Of a stretch of DNA of 64,000 nucleotides, positions 25,292 to 33,727 are shown in pieces. The position numbers and the translations under genes are program-made. A model generated the notes under the pieces. The model saw only the letters and a program-made list of their open reading frames with translations, was not told the origin of the DNA and did no database searches. The stretch comes from Canibacter zhoujuaniae. GTDB lineage: Bacteria > Actinomycetota > Actinomycetes > Actinomycetales > Microbacteriaceae. The stretch is taken from the NCBI RefSeq assembly GCF_011752005.1, contig NZ_JAAIJZ010000001.1, positions 496,001-560,000 on the forward strand. Reading direction: 5' to 3'. Positions within the stretch are counted from its first letter, which is position 1; each line of letters opens with the position of its first letter.

Positions 25292-26435
25292 AGCGTTTCC
25301 CGCCCTCAGCCCGGTGCGCTTCACACCACTCAGCTAAGAGACGCGCATTCGCGTCATGTTCTTCCTGTGTCGCAGCGAACCGGGTCTCACCGGTTTCCAG
25401 GTTGATCGGCACGAAGAAGAGCCAATCACCCTCAGCAGGGTTAACAGCAGCGTCTATTGCAACATCGCCGGGCATCCCGATTGGGCCGATAGGCAGCCCA
25501 GGGTTTGCATAGGTGTTGTACTTATTCGAAGCGTCCGCACGCTCTTCTGGAGTTGTCCAGACGGTATCCAAACGGCCTGTGCCATAGGCCACCGTCGCAT
25601 CAGACTGCAGAAGCATACCGCTCTCCAGCCGGTTGTAGAACACACGGGCAATCTTCGGGTAGTCGTCGGCATTTGCGCCAGCCTCACGCTGCACAAGCGC
25701 GGCCATAGTAAGAATCCGGAAGGTATCCTGCTCAGAGACCCCATGCTCGTTTAGCGCGACCCGCATTCGCTCAACCATTTTCCGAAGGATGGTTTCGGCG
25801 GTATCGTTCGGCTCAAATTCATAAGTTGCTGGGAATAGGAAGCCTTCAACAGTTGGAAATTCCGCTGGAATACCCAAAGCTTGCGGATCAGCTGCCGCAG
25901 TCTCAAACTCGGCAAGCGGAATCTCCGTCGCCCCTGAAAGCAGCTCCAAAACCGTCTGGTAGGTGTAACCCTCTGGGATGGTCACCCGCCCAGTTAGTTT
26001 ATTACTGTGATCCTGCAGCGCCTCATACGCAGCCTCTGAGCTCATTTCGAGCCGCAACTTATATGTTCCAACATCAAAAACAGCTTCCGGGTAGCGCTGC
26101 ACGAGCATCTGAGTAAAGAATTCAGCGCTCTTAATCACGCCGGCCTCTTCGAGTTTGACACCGATCGCAGCTCCCGTGTCACCGGGCTGCACCAAAATTT
26201 GGGCTTCGTCGTGCCCCTCCCCCTCATAGTCTTGCGGTTCCTGCCCGAAACCGAAAATGTTTGCGAGAGGCGCACCGTAGTGCCCAAACAGTGCCGTTGC
26301 TGTGCCACCGATAGCCAAAAAAATTGCAAGACTAACGGTTATCGCAATAATTATGCGACGACGTTTCTGCTTTTTTTTGCGCTGCGCTGCACGCACCTGG
26401 CGTGGCGTCAGTTGGGGTGTCGGTGTTGCGTTCAA
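25284..26435 (-). CDS. mltG: Endolytic murein transglycosylase (MltG)
   Basis: 383 aa membrane enzyme that cuts nascent peptidoglycan. A very basic cytoplasmic start (KKKQKRRR) is followed by one membrane helix (about 28-50). A LysM-like region comes next and then the YceG domain with catalytic Glu near 251 in LVQREAG and the ARVFYNRL helix. TTG start; GAAGG lies about ten bases before. It lies between ruvX and aroE, the standard actinobacterial order. Confidence 0.94.
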   Translation of the reverse strand: MNATPTPQLTPRQVRAAQRKKKQKRRRIIIAITVSLAIFLAIGGTATALFGHYGAPLANIFGFGQEPQDYEGEGHDEAQILVQPGDTGAAIGVKLEEAGVIKSAEFFTQMLVQRYPEAVFDVGTYKLRLEMSSEAAYEALQDHSNKLTGRVTIPEGYTYQTVLELLSGATEIPLAEFETAAADPQALGIPAEFPTVEGFLFPATYEFEPNDTAETILRKMVERMRVALNEHGVSEQDTFRILTMAALVQREAGANADDYPKIARVFYNRLESGMLLQSDATVAYGTGRLDTVWTTPEERADASNKYNTYANPGLPIGPIGMPGDVAIDAAVNPAEGDWLFFVPINLETGETRFAATQEEHDANARLLAEWCEAHRAEGGKRCD

Positions 26436-26469
26436 TATCTTTCGGCCTTCGTGAATTTCAGGAGTGAAA

Positions 26470-26973
26470 TTAGTTCACCACTGTTCCCACCGGTTTACCG
26501 GCGAAGCGATCTGAGTCAAGCGCCTGCTGCAAGATCACAACAGCCGCCGCCTGGTCAATTACTTTACGGGAATTTTTTACGTTTTTGCCGGATTGATGCA
26601 GGTGTGCCTGAGCTGTCACAGTTGATAATCTCTCATCAACCAACCGCACCGGAATTTCTGCCCCAAGGTTTTTGAGATGTTGCTGCAGGGCCGAGGCGAA
26701 CTTTTCAGCGTCATCGGTTGAGGGGGTGCGCTCCCCCTGCAAATTAAGCGGTAATCCAACAACAATATCAACTGCGCTATATTCTTCGGCGAGTGTTCTA
26801 ATGCGCTCAAGATCGCTTAACTCGGTCTGTGCTGCGGCAATATCCGGATGTGTGTCAGCGTCGTAAATACGCGCAACAGTCTCGACGGGCACGGCGAGCA
26901 TGCGCAGCGCATCACAGCGGGCAACGCCAATTCTGGCTCTGCCCACATCAATACCGAGTCGCGCTCCCAGCAT
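26470..26973 (-). CDS. ruvX: RuvX/YqgF pre-16S rRNA nuclease
   Basis: RNase H-like fold, 167 aa, thought to finish 16S rRNA 5' processing. LGIDVGRARIGVA at the start holds the first catalytic Asp; the VVGLPLNLQGE and VDERLSTV motifs hold the other acidic residues. ATG 26973 is preferred over TTG 26979 because GGCGG is eight bases upstream of the ATG. Follows alaS. This is the only RuvC-fold protein seen in the window. Confidence 0.93.
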   Translation of the reverse strand: MLGARLGIDVGRARIGVARCDALRMLAVPVETVARIYDADTHPDIAAAQTELSDLERIRTLAEEYSAVDIVVGLPLNLQGERTPSTDDAEKFASALQQHLKNLGAEIPVRLVDERLSTVTAQAHLHQSGKNVKNSRKVIDQAAAVVILQQALDSDRFAGKPVGTVVN

Positions 26974-26992
26974 TTTCAATACCGCCGAGCGA

Positions 26993-29650
26993 TTATCGCT
27001 GACTTATCTGCTGCCGCAAGACAGAGATAGCCTCGTCGATGCGACTGGCGTCTTGCCCGCCGCCCTGTGCGATATCCGGTTTACCGCCGCCACCGCCGCC
27101 GAGAGTTTGGGCGGCAGCGCGCACGAGAGCACCAGCAGCAACACCCAAATCGCGAGCATTTTGGGTGGTTGCCGCAACAACCACAGGCTTCCCAGAGAGC
27201 GTTGCGAAAAGAACCGCAACTGCTGGGCGATCCGCAAAACGATCACGTATCTGAATTGCAAGCGAACGCACATCGTCAGCGCTTGCGGCCTCACCGATGT
27301 TTGTGAGCACCGCGCTAACACCGTTGAGATCCTCAGCGGCAGCAACCAGGGCCGGAATTTTTTCCTGTAGTTTTGCGGCCTGCAACTGCTGAATATTCTT
27401 TTCTGCGGCACGCAGATTTGCGCTGAGCTCTTGCACCTTCTGCACAATCTCACCACGCGGGGCTTTCAAGCTCGCCGCAAGCTCAGAAACCAGCGCCCGC
27501 TCAGCCGCAAACTGTTTAAAGCCCTCAAACCCGACAACCGACTCAACACGACGGTTGGTCGATCCAATCGAGCTTTCAGAAATAAGGTTGATAACACCCA
27601 CCTGTGCGGAGTTGCCAACGTGGGTGCCGGCGCACAGCTCACGCGACCAGGGGCCGCCGATGTCGACAACGCGCACCCTGTCACCGTATTTCTCACCAAA
27701 CAGCGCCATTGCGCCAAGTTCTTTAGCGGCGTCTAGCGACATTTCGCGTGTCACGACTTCAAAGGAGTTGCGAATTGCGCGGTTGGCGATATCTTCGATC
27801 TCGGTGCGCGTTTCAAGACTTAGCGCCTCGGGGTGCGCAAAATCTAAACGCATATATCCCGCTTTATTGTAGGAACCGCTCTGATGCGCCTGCTCCCCAA
27901 GCACCTGCCGCAGAGCTGCGTGCACAATATGGGTGGCTGAGTGCGCCTGCTGCGCTCCAAACCGATACTCCGCATCAACCTTAGTAACAACACGATCATC
28001 AACAGCAATGGTGCCGGTGTTAACGCGCACAGTGTGCACAATTAGACCCGGAACCGTCTTCTGCACATCAAGCACCTCAGCGCTAAAGCCGCTACCTGTA
28101 ATGAAGCCCTGATCGGCATCCTGACCGCCTGATTCGGCCCAGAGCGTTGTTTCACGGGTTACGATCTCAACAGTCTGCCCTTCAGAAGCGGTAGAAACAG
28201 GCTTACCGTCTATCAGGATGCCAAGCACACGGGTTTCGGTTTCAAGCTCGTCATACCCTAGAAAGACCGTCTCACCCTGCGCACGCAACTCTTGATAGAT
28301 CGAAAGGTCTGCGCGCTGTCCCTTCTTTTGCTTCGCGTCTGCTTTTGCGCGCTCACGCTGCTCCTGCAGAAGTTTCTGGAAAACCTGCTGATCAACCTTC
28401 AGCCCCGCTTCTTCAGCTATTTCACTTGTCAGCTCAATCGGGAATCCGTGCGTATCGTGCAGCATAAAAGCTGCGTCACCGGCGATAGCTTCGCCGCTCT
28501 GCTTTGCAATGCCAACAGCTTCATCAAGAATTTGCATGCCGCTGTTGAGCGTGCGCAAGAAGGTTTGCTCCTCTGCGTAGGCGGTGCGTGAGATGAAGTC
28601 AAACTTCTCTCGCACCTCTGGATACCCCTCCTGCATTGCGTCGCGCGAGACCGGGAACAGTTCCGGGAAGCACGGCTTGTCATAGCCGAGCAGACGCATA
28701 GAGAGAATCACACGGCGCAAAAGGCGGCGCAGAATATAGCCTCTGCCGTCTTTGCCGGGGGTGACACCGTCTGAAATCAGCATTAAACCTGAGCGCACAT
28801 GATCGGCGATAACCCTGAGACGCACATCGGCAACCGGATCCGCACCGTAAGTAATCCCTACGAGCGCGGCTGCAGCATCAAGGACTGGGCGCACCTGATC
28901 GGTTTCATACATGTTATTAACGCCCTGCTTAATAAAAGCAACACGCTCAATGCCGAGACCTGTGTCGATATTTTTTCTGGGTAGCTCGCCAGAAATTTCA
29001 AAGTCAGTTTTCGACTTCACATCTTTAATCTGGTACTGCATGAAGACAAGGTTCCAGATTTCGACGTAGCGGTCGTCATCGGTTGCCGGGCCACCGTCAA
29101 CACCGTATTCAGGCCCCATGTCATAAAAGATCTCAGAGCAGGGCCCTGCTGGGCCTGGCTGCCCGGTTGACCAGAAGTTGGTGTCTTTTCCTAGTTTTTG
29201 TATGCGCTCTTCTGGAAGAGTTGAGTGCTTGAGCCAGAAGTTTCGAGCTTCGTCGTCCTCTTCATAGACGGTAACCCACAGATCTTCTGCTTTGAAACCT
29301 AAACCGCCCTCATCTTCAGAGGTCGTGAGCAGCTCCCACGCCATCTGAATAGCTTCCTCTTTGAAGTAGTCGCCGAACGAGAAGTTACCGCACATTTGGA
29401 AGAAAGTCCCGTGCCGTGGGGTTTTTCCAACTTCTTCAATATCGTTTGTGCGAATACACTTTTGCACGCTCACAGCACTCGGAAACGGTGCAGGCACAAT
29501 CCCCGTGAAGTATGGGATAAACGGCACCATACCCGCCACGGTGAACATCAACGCCGGGTCGTCGCTCACAAGCGAAGCCGAAGGCACCACTGTGTGCCCC
29601 TTCTTCTCGAAGAAGTTAAGCCAACGGCGCTGAATTTCTGCGGTCTTCAT
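26993..29650 (-). CDS. alaS: Alanyl-tRNA synthetase (AlaS)
   Basis: 885 aa, full length. The class II catalytic domain opens with FFEKKGHTVVPSASL. The editing domain carries zinc ligands HSATH and CAGTH, and a coiled-coil plus a C-Ala domain with a long Gly run (GGGGGGKPD) ends the protein. AAGGA Shine-Dalgarno five bases before ATG. It is preceded by a small membrane-protein gene and followed by ruvX, as in other actinobacteria. Confidence 0.98.
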   Translation of the reverse strand: MKTAEIQRRWLNFFEKKGHTVVPSASLVSDDPALMFTVAGMVPFIPYFTGIVPAPFPSAVSVQKCIRTNDIEEVGKTPRHGTFFQMCGNFSFGDYFKEEAIQMAWELLTTSEDEGGLGFKAEDLWVTVYEEDDEARNFWLKHSTLPEERIQKLGKDTNFWSTGQPGPAGPCSEIFYDMGPEYGVDGGPATDDDRYVEIWNLVFMQYQIKDVKSKTDFEISGELPRKNIDTGLGIERVAFIKQGVNNMYETDQVRPVLDAAAALVGITYGADPVADVRLRVIADHVRSGLMLISDGVTPGKDGRGYILRRLLRRVILSMRLLGYDKPCFPELFPVSRDAMQEGYPEVREKFDFISRTAYAEEQTFLRTLNSGMQILDEAVGIAKQSGEAIAGDAAFMLHDTHGFPIELTSEIAEEAGLKVDQQVFQKLLQEQRERAKADAKQKKGQRADLSIYQELRAQGETVFLGYDELETETRVLGILIDGKPVSTASEGQTVEIVTRETTLWAESGGQDADQGFITGSGFSAEVLDVQKTVPGLIVHTVRVNTGTIAVDDRVVTKVDAEYRFGAQQAHSATHIVHAALRQVLGEQAHQSGSYNKAGYMRLDFAHPEALSLETRTEIEDIANRAIRNSFEVVTREMSLDAAKELGAMALFGEKYGDRVRVVDIGGPWSRELCAGTHVGNSAQVGVINLISESSIGSTNRRVESVVGFEGFKQFAAERALVSELAASLKAPRGEIVQKVQELSANLRAAEKNIQQLQAAKLQEKIPALVAAAEDLNGVSAVLTNIGEAASADDVRSLAIQIRDRFADRPAVAVLFATLSGKPVVVAATTQNARDLGVAAGALVRAAAQTLGGGGGGKPDIAQGGGQDASRIDEAISVLRQQISQR

Positions 29651-29681
29651 TCCGATCCTTTATTGCTTATTTTGAATGTGC

Positions 29682-29855
29682 TTAGTCGCGAGTTTCTTCT
29701 GCTTCTTTATAACCATTAACCGCGGCATCGACCAGCTCATCTACCGCCTGGTTAACGCGTTCAAAGAAACGCCGGCCGGTCGGATTTTTGTTCACCAGGT
29801 GAGCCAGAACAAAGCCTAGAACAATTCCACTAAGTAGCGCACGAATTTTTGCCAC
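29682..29855 (-). CDS. Small conserved membrane protein upstream of alaS
   Basis: A 57-residue frame starting at GTG 29855 with a strong GAGGGGA Shine-Dalgarno at 29861-29870. Residues about 5-20 (RALLSGIVLGFVLAHL) form one membrane helix. The rest is a polar helix with PTGRRFFERVNQAVDEL and an acidic end. Similar short proteins occur just before alaS in actinobacteria; the function is unknown. It lies 31 bases upstream of alaS and divergent from thrC. Confidence 0.75.
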   Translation of the reverse strand: MAKIRALLSGIVLGFVLAHLVNKNPTGRRFFERVNQAVDELVDAAVNGYKEAEETRD

Positions 29856-29912
29856 AGCTATTCCCCTCTCAGAGTTTCTTGTTTTATAGCCTACCGTTAG
29901 ACACCTTGATGG

Positions 29913-29918
29913 CAGAAT
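29913..29918 (+). promoter_or_regulatory. Candidate extended -10 for leaderless thrC mRNA
   Basis: TGG-CAGAAT ends 6 nt before the thrC ATG at 29925; there is no Shine-Dalgarno. Confidence 0.4.
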
Positions 29919-29924
29919 AGAACC

Positions 29925-31346
29925 ATGGATTTTGTTTCAACCCGCGGCGGTATGCAACCGGCAAGTTTTGGTGAGATTTTAATTGAGGGCTTAGCTCCCG
30001 ATGGCGGTTTAACGGTGCCTGTTGATCTGCCACGAATTGCGCTCTGGGATATTGAAGCTTGGCGCGGTCTTTCCTATTCTGAGCTTGCAGCCCAGGTAAT
30101 AATGAAGTTCTGGACGGATATAGACCCGGGCGACCTCGAGGAAATAACCTACAACGCCTACCGCAATAGTTTTAACTCACCTGAGGTGGTGCCGGTCACA
30201 GAGCTGACAAGCGGTTTCGGTCTTGTCGGTCTCTCAGAAGGCCCGACTCTTGCCTTTAAAGATATGGCCATGCAGTTTCTCGGTGAGGCTATCCCCTACG
30301 TTCTGAAGCAGACCAATAGCCGCCTCAATATTGTCGGCGCAACATCTGGCGATACCGGATCAGCAGCTGAATACGCCTTCCGCTCGAAGCCGAATGTGTC
30401 CGTTATCATGCTCTCTCCAAAGGGGCGCATGAGCGATTTTCAGCGTGCGCAGATGTATTCACTCGATGATGACAATATTCATAACATTGTCATTGACGGT
30501 GTTTTTGACGACTGCCAGAATCTGATGAAGCAACTCAATGCCGACCTTGATTTCAAGAAGCAGGTTGCACTTGGTGCAGTCAACTCAGTTAATCTCGGTC
30601 GTGTAGTAGCCCAAAGCGTTTACTACTTCTGGGCGTGGCTGCGCATCACCGACAAAATGACAGAGCAGAAGCGTGCACAAACAAAGGTGTCGTTTGCTGT
30701 GCCGAGCGGCAACTTCGGCAACGTGCTCTCAGGCTTAGTTGCAAAGCAGATGGGCGTTCCGATTAACAAACTTGTGGTTGCGACGAACGAAAACAACGTG
30801 CTCCACGAGTTCTTCTCAACCGGCGTTTACCGCCCCCGCAGCGCTGCCGACACGCACATCACATCCAGCCCCTCGATGGATATATCAAAAGCTTCCAACG
30901 TGGAACGGTTAATTTATGACGTGCTCGGGCGCGATCCAGAAAAACTCTTGGCTGCGTTTAAAGAGCTCGATGAAACAGGTGTGATAGACCTCTCTCACGA
31001 GGTGTCACGTTTTAAAGATGAGTTCGGCATTTATTCAGCTACCTCAACGCACGCGGATCGCTTGCGCACTATTAAAGAGGTGTTTGAAAATACCGGAGTC
31101 ATCATTGATCCGCACACCGCTGATGGGGTAAACGCCGCACTCGCGCATCGGGACGACGATGAAATTATGTACGTTCTGGAGACAGCTAAACCGCAGAAAT
31201 TCGCAGAGACCGTGATCGAGGCAGTTGGAAAGCCCGCCGAGCTCACCGCCGCTATGGAAGAAATGCTCACCAAACCACAAAAGACTGTGGATATGGGTGT
31301 AGATATCGATGCACTGCGCGATTTTGTGTTAGAAAACGCGGTCTAG
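29925..31346 (+). CDS. thrC: Threonine synthase (ThrC)
   Basis: 473 aa PLP enzyme converting O-phosphohomoserine to threonine. The start FVSTRGGMQPASFGEILIEGLAPDGGL matches the longer E. coli/yeast-like class, and the PLP lysine is Lys112 in LAFKDMAMQF. A GATSGDTGSAAEYAF phosphate-binding loop follows. The gene is alone on the plus strand inside a block (rpsD to alaS) that is otherwise on the minus strand in relatives. It ends at a strong bidirectional terminator. Confidence 0.96.
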   Translation: MDFVSTRGGMQPASFGEILIEGLAPDGGLTVPVDLPRIALWDIEAWRGLSYSELAAQVIMKFWTDIDPGDLEEITYNAYRNSFNSPEVVPVTELTSGFGLVGLSEGPTLAFKDMAMQFLGEAIPYVLKQTNSRLNIVGATSGDTGSAAEYAFRSKPNVSVIMLSPKGRMSDFQRAQMYSLDDDNIHNIVIDGVFDDCQNLMKQLNADLDFKKQVALGAVNSVNLGRVVAQSVYYFWAWLRITDKMTEQKRAQTKVSFAVPSGNFGNVLSGLVAKQMGVPINKLVVATNENNVLHEFFSTGVYRPRSAADTHITSSPSMDISKASNVERLIYDVLGRDPEKLLAAFKELDETGVIDLSHEVSRFKDEFGIYSATSTHADRLRTIKEVFENTGVIIDPHTADGVNAALAHRDDDEIMYVLETAKPQKFAETVIEAVGKPAELTAAMEEMLTKPQKTVDMGVDIDALRDFVLENAV

Positions 31347-31354
31347 TTATATCC

Positions 31355-31369
31355 CGCGCTGCCAGCGCG
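31355..31369. terminator. Short GC hairpin after thrC
   Basis: CGCGCT-GCC-AGCGCG, six base pairs with a 3-nt loop, followed by GAAAAATATTTG on the plus strand. Accessory to the next, stronger terminator. Confidence 0.35.
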
Positions 31370-31386
31370 AAAAATATTTGCACGAA

Positions 31387-31423
31387 AAACGGCGCCCACC
31401 CCAAACCGGGGCGGGCGCCGTTT
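31387..31423. terminator. Bidirectional terminator between thrC and rpsD
   Basis: AAACGGCGCCC (31387-31397) pairs with GGGCGCCGTTT (31413-31423), continued by CCCC/GGGG around loop AAACC. A-rich on the left and T-rich on the right, so it can stop both convergent transcripts. Confidence 0.85.
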
Positions 31424-31454
31424 CTGTAGGCGTGTCTAAGCACGCCGGGAAGTC

Positions 31455-32084
31455 TTAGCGACCTGAGTAGTACTCAACAACCAGCTGCTCTTCGCAGATG
31501 ATTGGAACCTCAGCGCGCTTCGGACGACGCACGAGCTTTGCCTGGAGCTTATCCAGCTCAACCTCAAGGTAGCCCGGGGTCGGAGGCAGAACCTCAGCGT
31601 GTGCACCGGTTGCCGCAACCTGGAATGGCTCAAGAGCCTCTGAGCGTGGCTTGACGTGCACGAGTTGACCCGGCTTCACACGGAATGAAGGGCGGTCAAC
31701 AATCTTGCCGTCTACAAGAATGTGACGGTGCACAACGAGCTGACGTGCCTGAGCCTGGGTGCGTGCGAAACCTGCGCGCAGCACCAGTGCATCAAGACGC
31801 ATTTCGAGCAGCTCTACGAGGTTTTCACCTGTTAGGCCTGCCTGGCGGCGAGCCTCAGCGAAAACAATCCGCAGCTGCTTCTCGCGGATACCGTACTGTG
31901 CGCGCAGACGCTGCTTCTCACGCAGACGAACAGCGTAGTCGCTGTCGCTCTTACGCTTGGTGCGGCCGTGCTGCCCTGGCGCGTATGGACGCTTCTCGAG
32001 GTACTTAGCTGCCTTTGGTGTGAGTGCAATACCGAGGGCACGTGACTGACGTACCTTTGCACGGCTGCGAGTGGTCTTTGACAT
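31455..32084 (-). CDS. rpsD: 30S ribosomal protein S4 (RpsD)
   Basis: 209 aa 16S-rRNA-binding assembly protein. S4 N-terminus with basic helices (RSRAKVRQSRALGIALTPK), then the S4 RNA-binding domain (MRLDALVLRAGFA, QARQLVVHRHILVDG). It lacks the zinc-binding cysteines of some S4 paralogues. The frame runs upstream to 32168, but ATG 32084 with GAAAGGAA is the start. A structured leader precedes it. Confidence 0.97.
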   Translation of the reverse strand: MSKTTRSRAKVRQSRALGIALTPKAAKYLEKRPYAPGQHGRTKRKSDSDYAVRLREKQRLRAQYGIREKQLRIVFAEARRQAGLTGENLVELLEMRLDALVLRAGFARTQAQARQLVVHRHILVDGKIVDRPSFRVKPGQLVHVKPRSEALEPFQVAATGAHAEVLPPTPGYLEVELDKLQAKLVRRPKRAEVPIICEEQLVVEYYSGR

Positions 32085-32100
32085 CGCATTCCTTTCTATT

Positions 32101-32233
32101 GTTTCTGCATTTCGATGCGCGTTAGGGTGTCGCGCCCCTGTCTCCTCGGCCTTTAGCCCTGTCCGCACGAGCTATCGTGCACGCAACAGAACCGAACCAC
32201 CTAAGTGGTAAGGAAACGACCAGTTGCAGAAAC
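32101..32233 (-). promoter_or_regulatory. Structured 5' leader of rpsD, candidate autoregulatory RNA
   Basis: A perfect 9-bp inverted repeat, GTTTCTGCA (32101-32109) and TGCAGAAAC (32225-32233), encloses 115 bases just upstream of the rpsD Shine-Dalgarno. Inside are hairpins GCGCG/CGCGC (32117-32135), GCACGA-GCTA-TCGTGC (32165-32180) and ACCAC-CTAA-GTGGT (32196-32209). S4 is a known translational autoregulator in other bacteria, so binding of S4 here is a reasonable inference. Confidence 0.55.
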
Positions 32234-32296
32234 TTTGAAAAGCTCTGCCACTGCGCTGGCAAGCCAGCATAAGATAGCCAGAAGCAAGCTTAGCAG

Positions 32297-33625
32297 TTAT
32301 TCGCCTGTAATTTCGCGGATTGCATCTAAATTTGCGCCAATCTGCCCCTCGAAGCCGTGCGCAGATGGGTTGTAATAGCGCTTTCCTCTGAGCGTCTCTG
32401 GTAAATACTGCTGTTTTAGCACTCCGCGCGCATCACTGTGCGGATATTTATAACCTTTGCCATGCCCCAAAGCTTTTGCGCCCGGATAGTGCGCATCACG
32501 CAGGTGCGGCGGCACAACCCCACCACGACCGGTCTTAACATCTGCTATCGCAGCGTCAATGGCAGTAATAACAGCATTTGATTTAGGTGCGGTCGCCAAG
32601 TAAATAGTGGCTTCAGCAAGCGGTATGCGCGCCTCCGGCAGGCCAATTAGTTGAGTTGCCTGCGCCGCAGCAGTTGCAATAACAAGCGCCTGCGGATCCG
32701 CAAGTCCGATATCTTCTGCGGCGTGCACCATCAATCGTCGTGCAATAAATCGCGGATCCTCCCCCGCCTCAATCATGCGCGCTAAGTAGTGCAGTGCTGC
32801 ATCTGGGTTCGAACCGCGGATGGATTTAATAAAAGCACTGATCACGTCATAGTGCTGATCCCCATTTTTGTCATAGCGCAAAATTGCCCGATCCACGGCT
32901 TGTGAGACCAATTCAGCGGTGATTTCAGGGGTGTCATTCTGGTCTGCAGCTGTCAGCGCAGTTGCTGCAACAGCTTCCAGAGTTGTCAGTGCCCGCCGCG
33001 CATCTCCGCTGGCCAATTGGATGATTGCCTGCAGGGCTTCGGGCGTCAGTTCCACACTCGCGTTAAGACCCTGCGGTGCGGCGATAGCGCGCGTAACAAG
33101 CTGTTGCAGGTCTGCATCTGTTAGCGGCTGCAGGGTCAGTAGCAGGGAACGAGATAGCAGCGGACTAATCACCGAGAATGACGGATTTTCCGTGGTTGCC
33201 GCCACCAGTGTCACCCAGCCGTTTTCAACACCCGGCAGCAGCGCATCCTGCTGCGCCTTCGAGAAACGGTGGATTTCGTCTAAAAAGAGCACTGTTTGCA
33301 CACCATACAGGTCGCGATCATTAAGCGCTTTATCCATCACCGCACGCACATCTTTAATACCCGCTGTGACAGCTGACAGCTCTACGAAGCGGCGGCCACT
33401 CGACTGCGCAAGGGCCTGCGCGATAGTGGTTTTGCCAACGCCGGGTGGCCCCCAGAGAATGACCGACACAGCGCCGCTCTCCTCAGCGGCCAACTGACGC
33501 AGCGGTGAACCGGGGTGCAAAAGATGCTGCTGCCCGACCACTTCATCAAGGGTGCGTGGGCGCATACGCACAGCAAGTGGCTGCTGCATAGGCCCGCGCC
33601 GATCTTGATATTTGGAAGAGAGCAT
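32297..33625 (-). CDS. rarA: Replication-associated recombination protein A (RarA/MgsA)
   Basis: 442 aa AAA+ ATPase acting at stalled forks. RMRPRTLDEVVGQQHLL opens the core; Walker A is GPPGVGKTT (59-67), Walker B is FLDEIHRF, and the C-terminal MgsA domain holds the DAHYPGAKALGHGKGYKYPH motif. ATG 33625 has GGAGG three bases before it. Divergent from the DUF349 gene. Confidence 0.95.
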   Translation of the reverse strand: MLSSKYQDRRGPMQQPLAVRMRPRTLDEVVGQQHLLHPGSPLRQLAAEESGAVSVILWGPPGVGKTTIAQALAQSSGRRFVELSAVTAGIKDVRAVMDKALNDRDLYGVQTVLFLDEIHRFSKAQQDALLPGVENGWVTLVAATTENPSFSVISPLLSRSLLLTLQPLTDADLQQLVTRAIAAPQGLNASVELTPEALQAIIQLASGDARRALTTLEAVAATALTAADQNDTPEITAELVSQAVDRAILRYDKNGDQHYDVISAFIKSIRGSNPDAALHYLARMIEAGEDPRFIARRLMVHAAEDIGLADPQALVIATAAAQATQLIGLPEARIPLAEATIYLATAPKSNAVITAIDAAIADVKTGRGGVVPPHLRDAHYPGAKALGHGKGYKYPHSDARGVLKQQYLPETLRGKRYYNPSAHGFEGQIGANLDAIREITGE

Positions 33626-33683
33626 AGGCCTCCATAGTAGCGCTCATACTCCTAATGTAAGCTTGAAGAGTATTGTCAAACAC

Positions 33684-33706
33684 GTGCGCACAAGGATCGT
33701 GCGCAC
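33684..33706. promoter_or_regulatory. 7-9-7 inverted repeat between rarA and the DUF349 gene
   Basis: GTGCGCA (33684-33690) and TGCGCAC (33700-33706) are perfect arms separated by nine bases, in the 102-base divergent gap. A possible operator; not a recognised LexA-type box. Confidence 0.35.
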
Positions 33707-33727
33707 CCCGAGCGAAAGATCGAAACG

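Noticed and set aside
29856..29924. Threonine attenuator upstream of thrC
   Set aside because: There is no leader peptide with Thr or Ile codons and no hairpin in the 69-base gap.
32919..33497. 192-residue plus-strand frame
   Set aside because: It lies entirely opposite rarA and has Ser/Ala-rich shadow composition, with no ribosome site or family motif.
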